A DNA stretch of 45,256 nt from Crocinitomicaceae bacterium (lineage in GTDB: Bacteria; Bacteroidota; Bacteroidia; Flavobacteriales_D; Crocinitomicaceae): NCBI GenBank assembly GCA_023262855.1, contig JALQYQ010000060.1, forward strand, positions 1-45,256, in the 5' to 3' direction. This document shows positions 41,656 to 45,256 of the stretch, piece after piece. Below the pieces are notes generated by a model that saw nothing but the letters and a program-made list of their open reading frames with translations, was not told where the DNA came from and made no database searches. Each line of letters begins with the position of its first letter. Positions within the stretch are counted from its first letter, which is position 1. A program made the position numbers and the translations under genes.

Positions 41656-41670
41656 TTGAAATCATTCTAA
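41656..41670. promoter_or_regulatory. Second, degenerate Fur-family box
   Basis: TTGAAATCATTCTAA matches the 7-1-7 core TTAGAATnATTCTAA at all but two positions. It lies 10 bp upstream of the receptor ATG and at the predicted transcription start. Confidence 0.55.
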
Positions 41671-41680
41671 ATAATAGGTC

Positions 41681-44032
41681 ATGAAGTTGTTTGTTTTAAG
41701 TTTTACATTTTTATTAATACATACTTCCCTTTACGCACAATCTACACGTGTTCTTGGAAAAATAACTGATATGCAACAAGTACCAATTGAAAATGCACGG
41801 GTAAGCATTGATTCGATTGTGATTTTTACGGATAGGAAAGGAGAATTCTCATGGAACATTGAAAAACAGGCGAATGCATTAATTATGGTAGAAAAGGATG
41901 GTTATCAAATTATAAAATACCAACTAGTTTTAGATAAGGAGGTGAACTATGTCACGATTCCACTCGCTAAATTGGAACATTCTTTATCAGAAGTGAAAAT
42001 AGTAGCCTCCAAAACAATGAATGAACGACAAGTTGAGATTGGAAAAATTCCAATTAAACCTTTTGATTTACCTCAAGCAATCGCAGTTGTTGATCGTATC
42101 ATTATCGAGCAGCAGCAATCTGAACAATTATCTGATGTATTAAAAAATACGAATGGTGTTTACATCATGGGGGCAACAGGTGGTTATCAAGAGGAAATTG
42201 CAGGTCGAGGATTTGCTTTTGGAAGTAGCAACACATTTAAAAATGGTGTTCGATTCAATAATGCAATTATGCCTGAAGTCAGCGGTTTGGAAAAAATGGA
42301 AGTTTTGAAAGGAGGAACAGCGATTCTATATGGTAATGTTGCAGCAGGTGGTGTTCTGAATTTGGTAACAAAAAAACCTAAATTCGAAAAAGGTGGAGAA
42401 GTAACTATGCGAGTTTCAAGCTATGATTTTTACAAACCGAGTTTGGATGTATATGGAAGTGTTAATAAGAAAAATACCATTGCTTATCGTTTAAATACAA
42501 GCTATCAGAATTCAAAAAGCTTTAGAGATGTTGTTAAGGCTGAAAGATTCTATATCAATCCTTCACTTTTGTTTTTAGTAGGAAAGAAAACTGAGATTTT
42601 ACTAGAAGGAGATTATTTGTCAGATAATCGAACTGCTGATTTTGGTGTTGGAGCCATTAATTATCAATTAATTGATATTCCTCGATCAACGTTTTTGGGA
42701 ACTGCTTGGTCTAGAATTCAAACCAATCAAGCGAGTTTGACATCCACAATTACACACCAATTATCCAAAAATTGGCAAATTCGAAATGTAAGCTCGTTTC
42801 AGCAATTCACAAATGATCTTTTCTCCAATGTTCGCCCAAATAGTTCGAGTAAATTCATTCAAGAAGATGGATCGTGGGTTCGTGGTGTACAACGCACACA
42901 AATTGATGAAGAGTATTTTTTAACCCAATTGGACTTAACCGGAAAATTTTCGACTGGAAAGGTCAATCATGTTTTATTGTTTGGTGCTGAAATAGATCAA
43001 TATTATACTTCAACAACTGCTTTTAATGGAATTACGAACTATGATACTGTAAATGTGTTTAACATATCTACTGAAACGCAACGCAATGATATACCTAGTT
43101 TGACAAAGAAAACGGATACAAAAACACCTAGAACAAGAACTGGGATTTACATTCAAGATTTAATTTGTATTACTCAAAAAATAAAAGTGCTTGCTGGAAT
43201 TCGTTTTTCTTATTTGGAATCTGGAAGTAATGTATATACTTATTCAACTGATGAGACAAGTTATTCAACTTTGTATGACCATGCTTTTTCTCCAAGAGTT
43301 GGAGTTGTTTACCAACCGATAAAAACAATGTCAATTTTCACAAGTTATAGCAATTCATTTACGCCAAACACAGGTGTTGATGTGGAAGGAAAAGCCTTAG
43401 AAGCATCAATCATTGACCAATATGAAGTGGGGGTGAAAAATGATTTCTACAAAGGGAAAATTTCGTTGAATGTTACCGCTTATCAGATTAAGAATAGTAA
43501 TGTTGCACAAATGGTTTTAGATGGTGGAAATACGAATTCAAACATTAAAGAATTAGCAGGAGAGATAACAAGCCAAGGTATAGAAGTTGATGCTGTTTTC
43601 AAACCAATTTGTGGAATGTCAATACTTTCGGGATACTCATTCAATGAAACAGAATACACAAAAAGTACAATTTATGCGGTTGGTTCAAAATTATTGTATC
43701 AACCGAGAAATACCTTCAATACATCAGTTAACTATGAGTTTCAAAAAGGTAAATTCAAAGGACTTAGTTTTGGTACAACTGGAATGTATTTTGGGAAACG
43801 TTTTGCTGGTCGTTTAACGCGATTAAATGTTCCAAATGACACGTATCGTCCAATTCCATTGCCTGAATATACAACGTTAGATGCAAGTATTGGTTATTCC
43901 AAAGGAAATGTTACGGTTCGTTTCAAAGTAAACAATATCTTTAATGCCTTAAGTTACAATGTGCATGACGATAACAGTGTGAATCCAATCGCTCCACGCA
44001 TGTTTATGACAACATTGACCTTGAAATTATAA
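41681..44032 (+). CDS. TonB-dependent siderophore receptor
   Basis: This 783-residue outer-membrane receptor imports Fe(III)-siderophores using TonB energy. The signal peptide is MKLFVLSFTFLLIHTSLYAQ. A CarboxypepD_reg-like domain lies at about 22-100 (VLGKITDMQQVPIENARVSI, TDRKGEFSWN). The plug lies at about 120-235 (LPQAIAVVDRIIIEQQQSEQ, EVSGLEKMEVLKGGTAILYG, GGVLNLVTKKP). The 22-stranded barrel has the siderophore-receptor feature IPRSTFLGTAW and the end YNVHDDNSVNPIAPRMFMTT finishing in LKL. The layout matches ferrichrome/coprogen-type receptors (FhuE-like). It is likely repressed by Fur through the boxes upstream and is co-transcribed with the PepSY gene 16 bp downstream. Confidence 0.93.
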   Translation: MKLFVLSFTFLLIHTSLYAQSTRVLGKITDMQQVPIENARVSIDSIVIFTDRKGEFSWNIEKQANALIMVEKDGYQIIKYQLVLDKEVNYVTIPLAKLEHSLSEVKIVASKTMNERQVEIGKIPIKPFDLPQAIAVVDRIIIEQQQSEQLSDVLKNTNGVYIMGATGGYQEEIAGRGFAFGSSNTFKNGVRFNNAIMPEVSGLEKMEVLKGGTAILYGNVAAGGVLNLVTKKPKFEKGGEVTMRVSSYDFYKPSLDVYGSVNKKNTIAYRLNTSYQNSKSFRDVVKAERFYINPSLLFLVGKKTEILLEGDYLSDNRTADFGVGAINYQLIDIPRSTFLGTAWSRIQTNQASLTSTITHQLSKNWQIRNVSSFQQFTNDLFSNVRPNSSSKFIQEDGSWVRGVQRTQIDEEYFLTQLDLTGKFSTGKVNHVLLFGAEIDQYYTSTTAFNGITNYDTVNVFNISTETQRNDIPSLTKKTDTKTPRTRTGIYIQDLICITQKIKVLAGIRFSYLESGSNVYTYSTDETSYSTLYDHAFSPRVGVVYQPIKTMSIFTSYSNSFTPNTGVDVEGKALEASIIDQYEVGVKNDFYKGKISLNVTAYQIKNSNVAQMVLDGGNTNSNIKELAGEITSQGIEVDAVFKPICGMSILSGYSFNETEYTKSTIYAVGSKLLYQPRNTFNTSVNYEFQKGKFKGLSFGTTGMYFGKRFAGRLTRLNVPNDTYRPIPLPEYTTLDASIGYSKGNVTVRFKVNNIFNALSYNVHDDNSVNPIAPRMFMTTLTLKL

Positions 44033-44048
44033 TTCGATTTGAAAAACA

Positions 44049-45122
44049 ATGAAAAAGTTACTTCACAAATTACACTTATACCTAGGATTAATTTCAGGTT
44101 TGGTCATTTTTACAGTCGCAATCACAGGTTGTATCGTTGCATTCGAAGAAGAATTAAGAGCTTATTCCTATTCAAATTTATTTGAAGTTGAAAAAGGAAA
44201 CAACCGCTTTTCATTGGATGAATTAAAGTCCAAAGCGATAGAGGCTCATCCAAACGAGGGTATAAAATCAATTCGAATTTTAAAAGTTGAAACGGCGAGT
44301 GTTGAAGTTCAATTTCAAGATCGACTTTCAGTCTTTGTTGATCCCTATACGGGAAAGGTTCTTGGAACGTTGAATCGAGGAAAAGATTTTTACGGAAAAG
44401 TGCTTCGTTTGCACCGCAATTTGATGCTTGACGATGTTGGCGAATGGGTTACTGGGATTTCTGCTTTGGTTTTCTTTTTTATGCTGATTAGTGGAATCAT
44501 TATGTGGTGGCCAACAAGCAAGCGCAATCGAAAAGAGAAATTAATCATAAAACGCCATTCTCATTGGGTAAAAAAGAATTATGATTTGCACAGCGTTCTT
44601 GGATTTTATGCGAGTTGGATGATTTTGTTTACAGTTCTTACAGCATTAATTTGGTCATTTGAATGGGCCGAAAAAGGAATGTTTGCATTGACGAATTCAA
44701 CAAAAGAAAAACGAATGGAAGTTAGTTCAAATGGTAAAAAGGATTCAACTGACTTGAGTTTGTCTGCGATTTATTCAAGTTCGATTGAATTGTATCCAGA
44801 AAGTAGCGAATTAATACTGTTTTTACCTGAGGATGAAAAGGGTTCAATTCGCACAATGCATCGATACGATGCTGGATTTTTTAAGCGTCAAGACAACGTT
44901 TTTTATGACCAATATACTGGAGAAATCATAAAAGATAAACCATTTGATTCTTTTTCAATAGGTATGAAACTGCGCATTTCCAATGAAAACATTCACACAG
45001 GTAGATCCTTTGGTTTTGTAGGACGCTTGATTGTTTTCTTCGCAAGTTTAATTTGTGCGAGTTTACCAATTACAGGATTTTTAATTTGGAACAATAAACG
45101 GAAAATTGCAAAACAACAATAA
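44049..45122 (+). CDS. PepSY-associated membrane protein (iron-uptake associated)
   Basis: This 357-residue inner-membrane protein has four membrane helices: LYLGLISGLVIFTVAITGCI (about 11-30), WVTGISALVFFFMLISGIIM, VLGFYASWMILFTVLTALIW and LIVFFASLICASLPITGFLI. The PepSY layout is clear: LHLYLGLISGLV at the start, VLRLHRNLMLDDVGEWVTGI, WWPTSKRNRKEK after helix 2, and HSVLGFYASW. Members next to siderophore receptors are thought to help reduce or release ferric iron in the periplasm. The gene is 16 bp after the receptor and ends in a strong terminator. Confidence 0.9.
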   Translation: MKKLLHKLHLYLGLISGLVIFTVAITGCIVAFEEELRAYSYSNLFEVEKGNNRFSLDELKSKAIEAHPNEGIKSIRILKVETASVEVQFQDRLSVFVDPYTGKVLGTLNRGKDFYGKVLRLHRNLMLDDVGEWVTGISALVFFFMLISGIIMWWPTSKRNRKEKLIIKRHSHWVKKNYDLHSVLGFYASWMILFTVLTALIWSFEWAEKGMFALTNSTKEKRMEVSSNGKKDSTDLSLSAIYSSSIELYPESSELILFLPEDEKGSIRTMHRYDAGFFKRQDNVFYDQYTGEIIKDKPFDSFSIGMKLRISNENIHTGRSFGFVGRLIVFFASLICASLPITGFLIWNNKRKIAKQQ

Positions 45123-45130
45123 TTGAATAC

Positions 45131-45162
45131 AAAAGGCGCTTAGGAAATTAAGCGCCTTTTTC
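45131..45162 (+). terminator. Rho-independent terminator of the iron operon
   Basis: Perfect 12-bp arms AAAAGGCGCTTA (45131-45142) and TAAGCGCCTTTT (45149-45160) surround a GGAAAT loop and end in a T-run. It starts 8 bp after the PepSY stop. Confidence 0.88.
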
Positions 45163-45189
45163 GTTATTTCGTACTCAAACAAAAACAGC

Positions 45190-45256
45190 ATGAGAGAAGA
45201 AGATTTATTAGACAGCCAAGCAAAAGTTAAACGTGATTTCAAAGAATTTGATTTCC
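45190..45256 (+). CDS. Partial hypothetical protein, runs off right edge
   Basis: ATG at 45190 opens a frame that stays open to the end of the window. The first 22 residues are MREEDLLDSQAKVKRDFKEF followed by DF. It is charged and soluble-looking, with no signal peptide. It follows a strong terminator, so it belongs to a new transcription unit. Too little is visible to assign a family. Confidence 0.5.
   Translation, partial: MREEDLLDSQAKVKRDFKEFDF

Larger units (their letters stand above)
41319..41680. promoter_or_regulatory. Regulatory intergenic region of 362 bp between kinase and siderophore receptor genes
   Basis: This is the only non-coding gap above 300 bp. It is AT-rich and has no credible open frame. 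The right half (from about 41560) holds a Fur-family box, a second degenerate box, two 20-bp dyads and a promoter for the receptor operon. The left half (41319-41559) contains no repeats or sites I can support beyond the upstream region of the PAS/GAF kinase. Confidence 0.75.

Noticed and set aside
1-45256. CRISPR arrays, tRNA or rRNA genes, prophage or conjugative modules
   Set aside because: No regular spaced repeats, no cloverleaf-like or rRNA-like sequence and no such genes were recognised on either strand.

Overview
The window reads as a chromosomal segment of an AT-rich member of the Bacteroidota. The evidence is the TAnnTTTG-type promoter elements, a CarboxypepD_reg-type TonB-dependent receptor, a FISUMP-domain protein, a GldM-C-like protein, a FEKKY-like protein, DUF4173 and DUF983 proteins, a LytTR/Reg_prop two-component pair, and many Sec and lipoprotein signal peptides. 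A Flavobacteriales relative close to Fluviicola/Crocinitomicaceae is my best guess, but it is inference only. I see no tRNA, rRNA, CRISPR array, phage or conjugation genes.

Left part (1-8260): a partial minus-strand gene runs off the left edge. It is followed by an AHSA1/SRPBCC protein and a co-oriented run of small exported or lipid-anchored proteins: YD-repeat, two orphan lipoproteins, a membrane protein interrupted by a stop codon, a FEKKY-like protein, and a MORN/TonB_C protein. An SPFH/band-7 membrane protein follows. An apparently intact IS3-family element (6977-8256) has a classic A_AAA_AAG -1 frameshift site and lies next to a palindromic repeat.

Middle (8270-22300): a DUF4173 membrane protein, a secreted coiled-coil protein, a lipid-anchored MsrA, a FISUMP protein, a cytosolic orphan and a GldM-C-like exported protein. 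Next comes a complete minus-strand tripartite efflux operon (tetR, tolC-like, emrA-like, emrB-like) with a palindromic operator between its -7 element and the tetR start. After it lie a DUF983 protein, an orphan lipoprotein, a TPR protein and a thioredoxin-fold protein whose CxxC is replaced by NANS.

Right part (22380-45256): a giant alpha-2-macroglobulin lipoprotein with an intact CVEQ thioester motif and a penicillin-binding protein 1C. These partners are adjacent in many bacteria; here a LytS/LytTR-type two-component pair, the kinase carrying a Reg_prop sensor, sits between them. A four-gene minus-strand signalling cluster follows (PAS/GAF kinase, membrane kinase, CheY/Rcp1-type regulator, receiver-PAS-kinase) with no DNA-binding output domain. 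Last is an iron-uptake operon (siderophore receptor plus PepSY protein). Its leader has a perfect 9-1-9 Fur-family box, a second degenerate box at the predicted start site, and two copies of a 20-bp dyad repeat (AATACC...GGTATT) flanking the first box.

Short dispersed repeats stand out: a palindrome family around GACAAGTCGCGACTTGTC (two copies), a GTAGGGACG palindrome, and a CTAATCACTAG-type repeat that in one copy encodes the stop codon and last residues of the DUF4173 protein.
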